DNA of 64,000 nucleotides from Trichostrongylus colubriformis (lineage: Eukaryota > Nematoda > Chromadorea > Rhabditida > Trichostrongylidae), in NCBI GenBank assembly GCA_963978905.1, contig OZ022258.1:47538591-47602590 (forward strand). Direction: 5' to 3'. Position numbers and translations under genes: made by a program. Under the pieces are notes generated by a model. It was not told where the DNA came from. It ran no database searches and saw nothing but the letters and a program-made list of their open reading frames with translations. Position 1 is the stretch's first letter; each line of letters begins with the position of its first letter. This document shows positions 36,956-47,600 of this stretch, piece after piece.

Positions 36956-38142
36956 CTAAACAACGTACTGAGTGGCAGCTGTGACTGGTGTATTCGCTAA
37001 CTTGGCGAACGCTTCTCTCAGCTTCACAGGATCCATTTTATTAACTGCTGCGATGTCAGCCTTCCTAAAAATCACTCAATATTTCACTTATAGCAGCATC
37101 GGATAAGACAACCAATGAATGGACTCTTACTGTGCGCTCTTCCGGTGCCTCTGTCGCATTGTTTCACGTTGAGTTTTCTTGAAATGGAAAATAATGCAGA
37201 TCTTGTCATAGTTTTGTGAAAGTCTCAAAGGGATGAGCGCACTAGCCACCACATGTTATTGGTAAAAGCGTGTGTTGTGGAGTTGAGGAGAGGGGTTAGA
37301 GCGGTGTAACAGGAGCGAAAAAAAAACGACGAAAAATCCGAAAAATGGAAGCCCGAACCCCCTTCCCCTTCTTCATCGCCTCCCTCCTCGTTACTAGCCG
37401 CCGGTGGATTGCAGACGGGCAAGGGACTAAAACAGCCGGTCGCTAATATTGTCCCGCCCTCGCCGGCACCTCCCTTGCCGCATGAAGGGCAGAACGAATC
37501 GCTGTGATACGGAGCCGTGATAAGACCACAAGTCGCGCTTATTCCAATGCTGATTCCCACATATTCTGACGTAGAATGTTTGTTCAAAGAACATGTTTTC
37601 CCAGTTCCCGCTTCCTCCTTACCTCACACGATGTCTCTAAGAGCAAACGGAAGCTTAGACCACGGTCATACTCACCGCTGGGAGGGAGTGGCTGCGTTCA
37701 CAGGCGAGTGGCACGGGGGAGGTACAGAGATGGCGCAAGCAACGAGGCAGGGTGGCATAGGCGGGGACGCAGAGACACGCAGTCACGCCCTGCTGCCGGC
37801 ATCGCAAGATACGACCGCGGCCTTAGCAGTCTTGCAATTAAACGTCAAAGATGATATTCACGCCCTCTTCAGGACTGCTGCTCTAAGTGGAGTGTCATGT
37901 GCTGCAATTTACTATGACATATCATAGGGTCACATAGCTATGCACGATACGACAGGTGCTAATTCCATGTGCAGGTTCATGGTACGGTGACAAAGTGTTA
38001 CGGTAGCAGTCACTTCCACCATCATAATCACAGACCAAACTGAATGATAAAGAGTAGGAAGTGTGAAGTGTGGCCAAAAGTACCTGCAGAAGTACTTACC
38101 TTCAACGAATACAATCTTTTGGTTGGGGTTAACGGAGTCAAC
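36956..38142 (-). CDS. Unidentified gene, three C-terminal exons
   Basis: Not recognised. Three exons join in phase on the minus strand: 38142-38100 (TTTCAG acceptor, perfect GTAAGT donor), 37177-37131 (TTTCAAG acceptor, GTAAGA donor) and 37064-36956 (ATTTTTAG acceptor, ending in TAG). Together they encode about 66 C-terminal residues: a Thr/Pro then basic stretch (TPLTPTKRLYSLKK, TMRQRHRKSAQK) followed by a probable amphipathic helix containing KMDPVKLREAFAKLA and the end AATQYVV. The first exon begins by completing a codon, so at least one 5' exon must lie above 38142; I could not place it. The roughly 920-bp intron before 37177 carries a GGCTGCGTTCATA-type element. A small basic protein or the tail of a larger one are both possible. 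Confidence 0.5.
37480..37612. repeat. Dispersed repeat shared with 45-180 and 58725-58770
   Basis: GAGCCGTGATAAGACCACAA, then CGCGCTTATTCCAATGC and CCACATATTCTGACGTAGAA, parallel GGGTCGTCATAAGACCCCAA at 66 and TCACATATGACCTCTTCTGAAGTAGAA at 110-143. The 58.7-kb copy keeps only GCGGGGTCGTGATAAGGC. Confidence 0.5.
37652..37828. mobile_element. GGCTGCGTTCATA-family palindromic element
   Basis: Left TTAGACCACGGTCATACTCA and right GCAAGATACGACCGCGGCC are inverted; the interior contains GTGGCTGCGTTCACAGGCGA. It is inside an intron of the unidentified minus-strand gene ending at 36956. Confidence 0.65.
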
Positions 38143-38279
38143 CTGAAATGAATCTTTGCGAACACTTACAACGTATATGAGATTTTTGAGGAAAAAAGCT
38201 GCAGCAAACGATTTTGACTTTGCTAATCCAAAAATAATATCGTATTCCTTCTTGGCAGTACCGCCAGCGACTAGTGGAT

Positions 38280-38560
38280 GTCATAGGATCTACTACGAAG
38301 GATCAAACAGTTAAAGGCACCGCCAAGGGTCGATCCTCTTCTTTCCTTCTCAAGAGTTGAAGAAAAGAGAAATTGAGTCGCGCTTCAAGCTCCTCGACCT
38401 CTCCCTTTGTCTACTCTTGTGAAGGAGAGGATTGAGAGAAACCTGACGCTGGTCCGGAGAGGAGCGTGAAGGGCGACTCAAGTTCTTCCCTGTGAGACAC
38501 TCCCACTGAGAAAGCACACCTTGGTGTCTTTATCATGCGCTACCAGTCACGCTGCTTCGC
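38280..38560. repeat. Inverted-repeat segment
   Basis: TTGAGTCGCGCTTCAAGCTC (about 38372) pairs imperfectly with the reverse complement of GGAGCGTGAAGGGCGACTCA (about 38460-38482), with further pyrimidine/purine complementarity. Probably a MITE remnant; ends not resolved. Confidence 0.4.
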
Positions 38561-38599
38561 ACCGCTGACCAGTTTGCTGTTAAGGCACGGCAGCGTTTG

Positions 38600-38790
38600 T
38601 GGCTGGCTAACGTCAACCCTAGTTCGTGTGCATATACTTCCACCGGCTAGTCACGCAAAAACAGTGAAAGGGTAGGGCTGGATAGAAAAGTTTTTGGGTT
38701 CCTATTACTCAAGATTTTCCCCCTTTCTTTTCGTTCATTCCCTGTAGTTGCACTCCGAGCACCTCGACTTTCATACTCAACAGTACCATA
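38600..38790. repeat. Dispersed repeat, related copy at 7.0 kb
   Basis: CACCGGCTAGTCACGCA, GGGTTCCTATT, TTTCGTTCATTCCCTG and CTCCGAGCACCTCGACTTTC parallel the 7020-7240 copy. Confidence 0.5.
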
Positions 38791-38799
38791 ATCACTCGT

Positions 38800-40097
38800 A
38801 ACGCTGTTCTTGAAATGATCTAGGTATATGGCTTATTTCTTTCACATTGAGAATTTGACTTCATCAAAGGGTTTTCTCGATATCGTGACTTGCCAGTATC
38901 CCCTCTATCTTTTGTGTCTACAGTGACAGGAACTAATTACTATACTTATATATTATGAACACATAGCTGCCTAAACATAAGTAATAAGGATCGCCTAGGA
39001 TTGACATCATATATACCAGTAGGGATGTGCTGAAAAGCGGATTTCTGATGATCTTCACTGGATGCCACGCGGGTCCTTCTCACGCCACACCACAGGTATC
39101 GGCGAAAAATTTAACTCAAACTTAGGAATCAAAATGAAACCAATCACAAAGCAGGGCAAGGAATGACATACGATAATTTCTCATGCATAATATCTGTGAG
39201 GAGCAAGCTGCTCATGCGTGTAAGAAGAAAAATGTCAAAGAGGAAGAATTGGCATACCGACTCGTACTCCGGTCAGACGCGTTTATATAAGGAGATTTCA
39301 AAAGCCTCGCACGGTGGAATGTGGGGTTTGTTATTGAAAAGGACAGAAATAAGTGCATTATTTACACCGCACGAAGCCTGATGAGTAAGGATTTCGACGC
39401 TTTAGTCGCAATAAGAGAGCTCTACAGGATCATATCAGTGGAACTCTTCACTAACGAGTGAGGCAAGTAAGTTGATTTCCCTAGCTTACTATTGAGTGAG
39501 CTGTTTAACGTCACCTACAAATCAGCTGACAACGACTGGAGCCATCTCGCACTCTAAAAATTAGCGAGTTAAGAGCCATAACCTGGTGATTTTTTTTACA
39601 TTACAACATTGATTACAATACCTGATCGGCCCTTCGCAAGAACATACACTTATAGTCGATCTATGGACGCGACAAATTTGCTTGAGCAAACGCAGCCGCT
39701 ACACTACTTGAGGGAAAAGGGAGAGAATGAAGGAGCCAACACGTTGAACAATGGCATGCTTTCACATAAACGGCGTGTCATGGTGGTAGCTCTCATGCCT
39801 TGCGGCGCTGGCGTCGACAGCTACAGCGGCGGCATTTAGGCGACGAGTCCTCTTCACATTATTCGACCGAACCATACTACACTATGGTAATGATGGCGAC
39901 GGCTAGCGCAAAACTCTGGCTAAAACGCGCACGTTAAAGCAACTCACCTCAAAATGTAACTATGAATACTGTATTGGAAAAAAGCATCACTGACCTGTTC
40001 TCCTCCTCAGTAGTTCGCTGGGTCTGGTGCGTAGGATCAAGTATGTTCCTACGATTTTCAATCATGGCAAGCTTCTGCAATGGTGTCACCATCATAC
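38800..40097. other. Spacer before the Helitron-like unit
   Basis: Short frames only. A minus-strand exon-like piece at 40041-40000 (THQTQRTTEEENR, donor GTCAGT) could be an upstream exon of the gene ending at 36956, but phase and acceptor do not prove it. Confidence 0.3.
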
Positions 40098-40123
40098 TCT
40101 ATATATAAAGCAGAAGTTTGGTG

Positions 40124-40182
40124 TGTTTGTTTGTCTGTCTGTCTGTCTGTCTGTGTGTGTGTCTGTCTGTCTGTCTGTCCGC
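40124..40182. repeat. TGTC tetranucleotide microsatellite
   Basis: TGTC/TGTG units repeated about 14 times, interrupted once by a GTGTGTGT block. Confidence 0.9.
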
Positions 40183-40185
40183 TCA

Positions 40186-40775
40186 CCGCATAATATCTCG
40201 CGTCGCAGCAAAGCTGGGATCCTGAATTTTTAAGGTAATGTAGGGGTGTTAAGGGGACATCAATGGTGAGGGAACGGAAGTGATAGCACTGATAAGGGCT
40301 GATAAGGAGCCCCGAAAGGCGAATGGCGGGAAATTCATATCTCGCGTAGCAGCAAAGCTGGGACCCTGAATTTTTAAGATAATATAGGGGTGGAAAGGGG
40401 ACATTAATGGTGAGGGAACGGAAGTGATAGCAACTGATAAGGGCTGATAAGGAGCCCCGAAAGGCGAATGGCGGGAAATTCATACCTCGCGTCGCAGCAA
40501 AGCTGGGACCCTGAATTTTTAAGATAATATAGGGGTGGAAAGGGGACATTAATGGAGAAGGAACGGAAGTGATAGCAACTGATAAGGGCTGATAAGGAGC
40601 CTCGAAAGGCGAATGGCGGGAAATACATATCCCGCGTCGCAGCAAAGCTGGGATCCTGAATTTTTAAGGTAATGTAGGGGTGGTAAGGGGACATTATTGG
40701 TGAGGGAACGGATGTGATAGCAACTGATAAGGGCTGATAAGGAGCCTCGAAAGGCGAATGGCGACGCAGCTGTGT
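40186..40775. repeat. Tandem repeat, four units of about 145 bp
   Basis: Units carry AGCAAAGCTGGGA(T/C)CCTGAA near 40209, 40352, 40500 and 40642, then ATAGGGGTGG, AAGGGGACAT, GGAACGGAAGTGATAGC, CTGATAAGGGCTGATAAGGA and AAGGCGAATGGCG. Divergence between units is only a few percent. Minus-strand open frames of 169 and 195 codons across it are repeats, not genes. Confidence 0.95.
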
Positions 40776-40959
40776 TGTGATGGGCCGGTAAGGAAAGGAG
40801 GCATTACCTAGGGATACGCCGAGGGTACCTATGTCACTCCCACAGTCCAGCGTCAACCATTTACAACCTGTCTGCACCACATACACCCCTATCTCATTGA
40901 TATGATCTCTCAACTGAACTGCTGTCTGGAAAGGTCGGGCATGTTAGAATTGGGTAGAT

Positions 40960-42990
40960 GCTGACCTAAGCGCACAGAGCACATAAGAATTAAGCCTAGC
41001 TCCGCCCACTGTGAGCGGGGCTTGCGCAGAAACTGCCGGTGTTCAAATTTAAGTCCACGCTCAGGTTCCAAAAATCAGGCAGGCTAGGAATGGACCTGTA
41101 GAGGTCGGGCAAGTTAGGGATGGGTTGGGGTAAGCCAAAATGTACGGAGCACATGAGAGGCAAGCTAAAACCAGAATGATGTGTTTGTGTGTGTGTGTGT
41201 GCATGTGTCCGTTTTTTGTCACATAATCTACTCTCAACTCAATTGCAACGTGGAGAGGTCGGGCAAGTTGGGAATGGGTAGGGGTTGCCCAAAGTGTGCG
41301 GAGCTCATTAAGGACTAAGCCTAGCTCCGCCCACCGTGAGCGGGGCTTGCGCAGAAATGGTTCAAAAAATTGGCTAAATCAAGAGTGGGCCTGTAGGAAT
41401 TGGGCAAGTTAAGACTCGGTAGGGCCTCATCTCAGCTGTATCCTGGAGGGTCGCGCGAGTAAGGAGTGGTTAGGGGCTGACCTAAGCGTACAGAGCATAT
41501 AAGAACTAAGCCTAGCTCCGCCCACCATGGGCGGGTCTTGCGCCGAAATCGATGAATAAACGAATTTAGGTCCTCGCTCAGGTGTTGGAAATCGGCCAAG
41601 TTAGGAAAGAGTCTGTTGAAGTCGCGCATGTAAGGACTGGGGAGGGACTGACCAAAGTAAAGGGAACACACAACAAGCAAATTAGGCGCGGGCTGTGGAG
41701 GTCGGGCAGGTTAGTATTGGGTAGGGGTCATGTGTAGGGAGCATATAAGTTTCAAGCTTAGCTCCGCCCACCATGGGCGGGACCTGCGCTGAAACCGATG
41801 GGTGCTCAAATTTAGTCCTCGCCTGGGTTCCGAAAATCGGGAAGGTCGGGAATGGGTATGTTGAGGTAGTGCGTGTGAGGACTGGGTAGAGACTGACCAA
41901 ATTGTAGGGGCACACAAGGAGCAGAACGGGCCTGTAGAGGTAGGGCAAGTTAGGATAGCGCAGGGGCAAACACAAGTGTACGGAGCACATAAGTTCTAAG
42001 CCTACCTCCGCCCACCATGGGCTGGGCTTGCGCCGAAATCGATGAATAAACGAATTCAGGTCCTCGCTCAGGTGTTGGAAATCGGTCAAGTTAGGAAAGG
42101 GTTGTTAAAGTCGTGCGAGTAAGGACTGGACAGGGACAGACCAAAATGTAGGGAGCACACAAGAAGCAAATTAGGAACGGGCCTGTAGAGGTAGGGCAAG
42201 TTAGGATAGCGTAGAGGAAAACATAAGTGTACGGAGCATATAAGTTCTAAGCCTAGCTCCGCCCACCATGGGGGGGGGGCTTGCGCCGAAATCAATGAAT
42301 AAAGGAATTCAGGTCTTCGCTCAAGTGCTGAAAATCGGACAAGTTAGGAAAGGGTCTGTTGAAGTCGCGCATGTAAGGACTGGGGAGGGACTGACCAAAG
42401 TGAAGGGTGCACACAACAAGCAGATAAGGCACGGGCCTGTGGAGGTCAGGCAGGTTAGGATTGGGTAGGGGTCATGTGTAGGGAGCATATAAGTTTCAAG
42501 CTTAGCTCCGCCCACCATGGGCGGGACCTGCGCTGAAACCGATGGGTGCTCAAATTTAGTCCTCGCCTGGGTTCCGAAAATCGGGAAGGTCGGGAATGGG
42601 TATGTTGAGGTAGTGCGTGTGAGGACTGGGTAGAGACTGACCAAGGTGTTGGGAGCACACAAGAAGCAAGTTAGGTACGGGCATGTGGAAGTCGGGCAGG
42701 TTACGATTGGGTAGAGGCCATGTGTACGGAGCACATAAGTCCTGAGTCTAGCTCCGTCCATTACGGGCGGGACCTGCGCCGGAACCGATGGGTGCTCAAG
42801 TTTATAAACCCTCGCTTGGGTTCCGAAAATCGGGAAGGTCAGGAATGGAACTGCTCAGGTCGTGCGAGTAAGAACTGGATAGGGACAGACGAAAATGGGT
42901 ACGAGTGTGTGGAGGTCGGGCAGGTTAGGATTGGGTAGGAGTCAACCCACCAAACTTATGTACTCTGTACACGTCAACCCCCTGTGTATA
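40960..42990. repeat. Tandem/higher-order repeat, about 247-bp period, eight units
   Basis: The motif TAGCTCCGCCCACC.TGGGC, itself a short inverted repeat, recurs at about 40998, 41322, 41513, 41759, 42003, 42253, 42503 and 42748. Units also share GTAGAGGT(A/C)GGGCAAGTTAG, CGGAGCACATAAG and GGACTGG..AGGGACTGACC. Two units 744 bp apart (about 41690-41908 and 42435-42652) are nearly identical, closer to each other than to those between. A GTGTGTGT tract interrupts the array near 41190. Confidence 0.92.
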
Positions 42991-43581
42991 GAATGCATAA
43001 GTTCTAAGCCTAGCCCGGCCATAATTGCAATATTGGTACCACACTCACAAAGTGACTGTTTGTTCTCGGTTACCATTAGGGAGTGGGTGTTATTATCAGG
43101 TGTATCTCTCGGCAATCAGTTAAGGTCAATGTTTCTTATAGAACTGATACATGCACGTCTCTCAAAACTTTTAATCCTCAAAAGTCAACTACTACGGAGC
43201 GCCTCAGCGCTCACGATGAGACACCTTCAACTGCTGCCGCTCCTTTTAGCGTGGCCGCCCCTCTGCGATTGTGCCTTACACACTTGATCAACGATGGGAA
43301 GGGGGTCTTCTTTCTTGGATTTTTTGACCGTTTCGATCCATCTTCCTTACTTTGGTACTACTAAGTGCTTCAAATCTACTTTTGTGTTCGGATCGAATCC
43401 TGCCTTTCTTTAAAGGGGTTTTGCCTTCAGTGGGGAAGGGGTTACAGATGGGTGTGGTGTCTCTTAGTTTCAACTAAAGCCGATGATCGTTGGAGGTTTG
43501 CTCACAATATATACAAGCCGCATATTATCCGTTCCCTGCTGCAATGTGCGCTCCCTATACACAGGGCCTATTCCTGCTGCA

Positions 43582-43770
43582 ATGCGCGCGAAGCGCGCAT
43601 GCGAAAGTCGGCTCGCCGCGCTAGCGGCGAGCCGAGAGTCGCTCCTCGCTACAAAGCAGAAAGCCCCAAAGCCACCCTGCCGGGGCGGCGAAGCCGCCCC
43701 TACGAGGATTGGCCGGCGAAGCCGGCCAATCCGAGTCCAGGAGGGTTGGCCGGCGTCAGCCGGCCAACCC
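43582..43770. repeat. Cluster of five perfect GC-rich hairpins
   Basis: H1 43582-43600: 8-bp stem, GAA loop. H2 43609-43634: 11-bp stem, GCTA loop. H3 43682-43700: GGGGCGGC stem, GAA loop. H4 43706-43732: GGATTGGCCGGC stem, GAA loop. H5 43743-43770: GGGTTGGCCGGC stem, GTCA loop. All stems are perfect. Three of the five loops are GAA, and H4 and H5 share TTGGCCGGC. Stem-GAA-stem palindromes are typical of Helitron 3' ends; five in under 200 bp is not. Confidence 0.95.
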
Positions 43771-44082
43771 GACTGGTTGTCTCATATTATAGCAAAATCA
43801 CTATTCGATTACCTTATAGAAAGGTAGGAAGTCCCATTAAAGACAGTGATAGGGATAATGTGGGTGGTAAGGAATCCCTAAAAGATGTCATTTACTTGAA
43901 AACTAGGGGTCGAGGAGGCCTATCTGCGGCAAAGTGTAAACAAAAGAGCGCTCCTGAGCTATGGGAGAGGCGGTCTTTTTAGCTTTTCCTATCCCGGCCC
44001 GCCTCTTGGGGTTGACTTCGCCAAAAATGACTGCGGTGTGGAGTGATATGACAGCAGAATTATACTTATCGTAAGGTATTAA

Positions 44083-44519
44083 AGGCACATTCCAGGATTA
44101 TTGGGATATCACATCTCCTGCCGTGGATGGATAGTTCGACCCTAGCCACGTAGGCTGTACCTTTACCGAGGCGTGTGTCAGTTCCTGGAGCGTGCAGAGC
44201 CAAAGAATCTAGCGCAACAGCTCGGCCCCGCCCACCCCTCCCGGGGTGTGCTGCAAGTGTTCCGGTGCCTAGTTAGGGGTCAGGTCACTCAGTAGTGGGT
44301 TTACTTCACGAGGCGATTGGTTCAAAGATAAGAGTCGAAGAGTAAAGACAGACCCCCGGCGGGGGTGGGCGGGGCCGAGCTGTTGCGCTAGATTCTCTGG
44401 CTCTGCACGCTCATTTCTCTGACACCCACGCCTCGGTAAAGGTACAGCCTACGTGGCTTGGGTCGAACTATCCATCCACGGCAGGAGATGTGATATCCTG
44501 ATAATCCTGGAATGTGCCT
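44083..44519. mobile_element. TTAA-flanked foldback MITE, AGGCAC family
   Basis: TTAA at 44079-44082 and 44520-44523. Ends AGGCACATTCCAGGATTAT are inverted, followed by ATATCACATCTCCTGCCG, GGATGGATAGTTCGACCC and AAGAATCTAGCGCAACAGCT on both arms; the centre carries GGCGGGGCCGAG palindromes. Arms are over 90% paired, implying a fairly young copy. Confidence 0.88.
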
Positions 44520-44659
44520 TTAAAGGCGTATCGATCGAGATGTCGTGGTGCTTGACCTGTCAGATTTTTTGGTGTAAACACCATCGCTCAGTATCAAAGA
44601 TTGGAATGAATGATGCAAAACCACCCCTAGCACTTTCTTCGAAGAGTATTTCTTAGGAG

Positions 44660-47500
44660 GATGTTCAGTTGAAAGATCAGTGGGAACAATTTGGCATAAA
44701 GCATTGGATAATTCTTTGTTAGACGAATGTGCGATGTAAATGAGGGTGGTGCAGTGTAGTAGTGTAGTGGTACTTCTCGTACGTTCATCTTTATACTTTT
44801 ATCCTGATAGGCCGGTTTAGTTCCGTCTAGGCAGGAAGAAAGACGTCAGAGTTGCTTGGTTAGGATGCGGTGCTCCTATCTGGATGGGGATGCCCGTCAG
44901 TGTGCCACCGTCATCTCGGTTAGTGTCACAGAAAGAACTAAAAGAACTTATTCTTGAGTTACATATTAGTTTCAGAGTGTTTCGCGATTCTCTGGCAGAT
45001 CCTTGGTTGAAGAAAAGCGATCCGCCCTATCAATAGGTGGCCATGAATACTGTATATAGTGGTGTCGTGGCTTACACACCACTTCAACAGCAAGGGCGCC
45101 CCATGGTCGCGAGCCGCGTTGGTCGCGACACGAAAGTTGCGCTACGGTACTTTGACGCTTCACGAACACTCTCGCCGTTTGATTCCGAATCGTCATCATT
45201 CATCGCAAGGCCAGTCTCCGTCGTGTGTTGTCCCGTGCAGTCGCTTCGTCTTCTTCCGCGCCATCGACGCTCTTCCGCCCCTACGGCGCTCCAGCACCCC
45301 TCGACGTACGACACCTTCCCGAAGAGGAGCGGAGCGGACAGAAACAAGGGTAGAGACTTAAGGGAGCCATAAGGACCGAAGGTAACCGCTGAAGGGCCGA
45401 TTACCTCTGTACGAAGTTGCCAGAACCACCAGCGGGCTGGTGTCTCGTCGTTTCCCGTTAGTATGGCTGAGCAATGGTCCGCCCCATATTGTTTGTAGTA
45501 GTTTCCATGTAATTTTTGTTCTATATGCTGTGTCATGTTTATCTATGTTTGTTTATTATGTAGTTCATGAAGTATAATAGAGATATGGTTTCTGAGTATG
45601 CCGTTACGTAGAAACAGCGGAAGAATACCAGAATCCTCTATATTCAATCGTGATTACGTGCAACGTCTTCGCGTGGGGCAGGTGTTCTTCTGTGTTTGTG
45701 TGGTTAAGCCGCGGGGTATGTCATCGTAGAGGAGGTGCATCGTAGTCATCTTTCTTTGTCAGCGTAGTGGCTGTAAGGGCCTGCCACCAAGTCAAGGGAA
45801 TCCCGCGTGCGGGACTGGTTAGGCAACGCAGGTAATGCCTATAGTATGCCGCGCCGCGCGAAGGCGATTCACCGTTCGGTAACTCTGGTGCGATAGAAGC
45901 GTAGCTGGTGGGTTCTTTGACCCGAGGCGGTTCGACAAGGGTAAGACTAGAATTTTGGCACAGTTCGCATGGGCTTTTGCCACAGCTTGGAAAGGGCTTT
46001 CGTCATGTCACCCTGGTGTGGTATAGTTCGGTTCAGCGCTAAACGTACAGCGCAGTGCCGGTGGCGGGTACCACTGTCAACTATGAGAGCGGCTTTGAAC
46101 AGGAACAAATTACAAGGGAGTGGCATTAAATGATATGAATATGATTAACATAACGTACATCATTTGAGTAAGCAAACAAAGGATCCGTTTGCGTGCCAAC
46201 ACTTCTTGTTTTCAAGATCACTGAAAAAGCTAGAGCACCATAATAATAACGTTCTCTTTTACGAGGATGCGAATGCGTCCCAAGTGCTCCTTACGCGATC
46301 TGCTCAACGTAACATTACTCTCTGACTTTTGCCCCGTTAGTGTCGATTGGCGGATATTCAAGAGTAGCTGCAGTACCTACCAACAACACATCTAGGTTTT
46401 CGAAAAACGCGGATTCGCCTTTTCTGTTCTCGTTTTTTACTACAACTTCTTGATCTTCTCAAAATTACATATCATTGAAATCAACACATCAAGCTTATAA
46501 GATGGTTCGAAAAAGCCGAATTTTTACGTGTTGCCGAATTGAAACCAAAACAACCAATATCACCTTCAAAGGGCGAAAATTACTTTTTATTTGGTCCTGA
46601 ATAGAAACCAGCTCTATGCGTTATTGTGCCATATTGGCGGTAGCTTTGCCTTTTGCTCAGATTTACAGTGCGCGTGGCTCGCTAATGAATGCGTACCGGC
46701 ACTTTGTGCATGCGAGAACGTGAAGACTTGGCTTTTCAAAAATTTACAGAGACTACGTTGTGGAGTTCGATGAGCTGATTTTGATAATACACAATGTTAA
46801 GAAAAATAAGATGAAGAGAACCGAGTTATAGTAAAAAAACGAAAAAAAACGCAGATTCGCATTTTTTTTCAAAAATCACGGCCGGTTTTGTAGGGTGTGT
46901 ACGCTCAGGTTGAAATTTCGTGTCGCCGCATGTGAAGCGAGAGCGAGTTGGTTTGAGTGGATGGGAACTACCTGTGATTGCGTAGGATAAGCAGCAACCG
47001 TATCTACGTCTATTTTCATTCGTTCGCCGCTCATTTGTGTTCGTTTTCAATCTGGTTTTCCATTGAACACAATTCGATGTTTGCGGTTTATGACTGCTGA
47101 TGATAGCGCACACACCATTTGCTATGCTATACATTGTTCCAATTTGCATTATTTTTGCTCCATCCGGACCTTAGTAAGAGAATGAAAGTTTGTCGTTTTC
47201 TGGGAACTTAAGTCTTTCTGGGAGAAGCGACGACGCAAAATGAGTAGTCTCTCATCTACGCTGGCATAATTTCTCCCGCTTTGTTCACAATTGTTTGTTT
47301 TTTGTTTACATAGAACTACTGCACGTTCTTTCTGGTGACAGTTTCAAGATGTCACAGGATTTCTAAATTTTACGTTTCGATATGAAAAGTGTAATACTAG
47401 GTAGGAAAAAACTATGGGCATGGTTATTGGAATCCCCGTAGTGAAATTTGCAGCGAGCAAAAAATGATGCGAATCAGGATGATACATAGCACAGGAAATG
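44660..47500. other. GC-variable stretch without an assignable gene
   Basis: A minus-strand frame at 45536-45084 contains ETPARWWFWQLRTE before a GTAATC donor and an acidic stretch MNDDDSESNGESVREASKY; overlapping plus frames are equally open. 45.8-46.1 kb is GC-rich, unlike its surroundings, and may be an untranslated part of a retroelement. No domain is recognisable, so I call no gene. Confidence 0.3.
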
Positions 47501-47600
47501 AAGAGACTACTTACGAAACAAACAGGTCACGATATCACGAACCCTTGTATCTGGGAACATTAAATTCTGTGCAGTGAGGTAAAATTGGATTGAAAACACC

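Larger units (their letters stand above)
40098..43776 (+). mobile_element. Non-autonomous Helitron-like unit, about 3.7 kb
   Basis: The start TCTATATATAAAGCAGAAG followed by GTTTG and a TGTC microsatellite resembles Helitron 5' ends known from animals. The far end has GC-rich hairpins followed by CTGG (43773-43776) and then T, compatible with the CTRR-T rule. The interior is almost entirely tandem repeat; no Rep or helicase frame is present. Weak points are that the base before TC is C rather than A, and that only 2 bases separate the last hairpin from CTGG, shorter than usual. It may therefore be several adjacent repeats rather than one element. Confidence 0.5.

Noticed and set aside
40058..40913. 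Overlapping minus-strand frames of 195 and 169 codons
   Set aside because: They are translations of the 145-bp tandem array; the repeat unit length lets the frame stay open.
41682..42761. Minus-strand frames of 135 and 146 codons with near-identical peptides
   Set aside because: Produced by the 247-bp tandem repeat, not a protein family.
40098..43000. CRISPR array
   Set aside because: Repeat units are about 145 and 247 bp with no short repeat/unique spacer pattern, and the genome is eukaryotic.
43365..43982. 205-codon plus-strand open frame
   Set aside because: It crosses all five GC-rich hairpins; the amino-acid pattern is the hairpins themselves.
45037..45536. Gene at overlapping frames on both strands
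   Set aside because: Three frames are open at once; no domain or consistent splice structure allows a choice.
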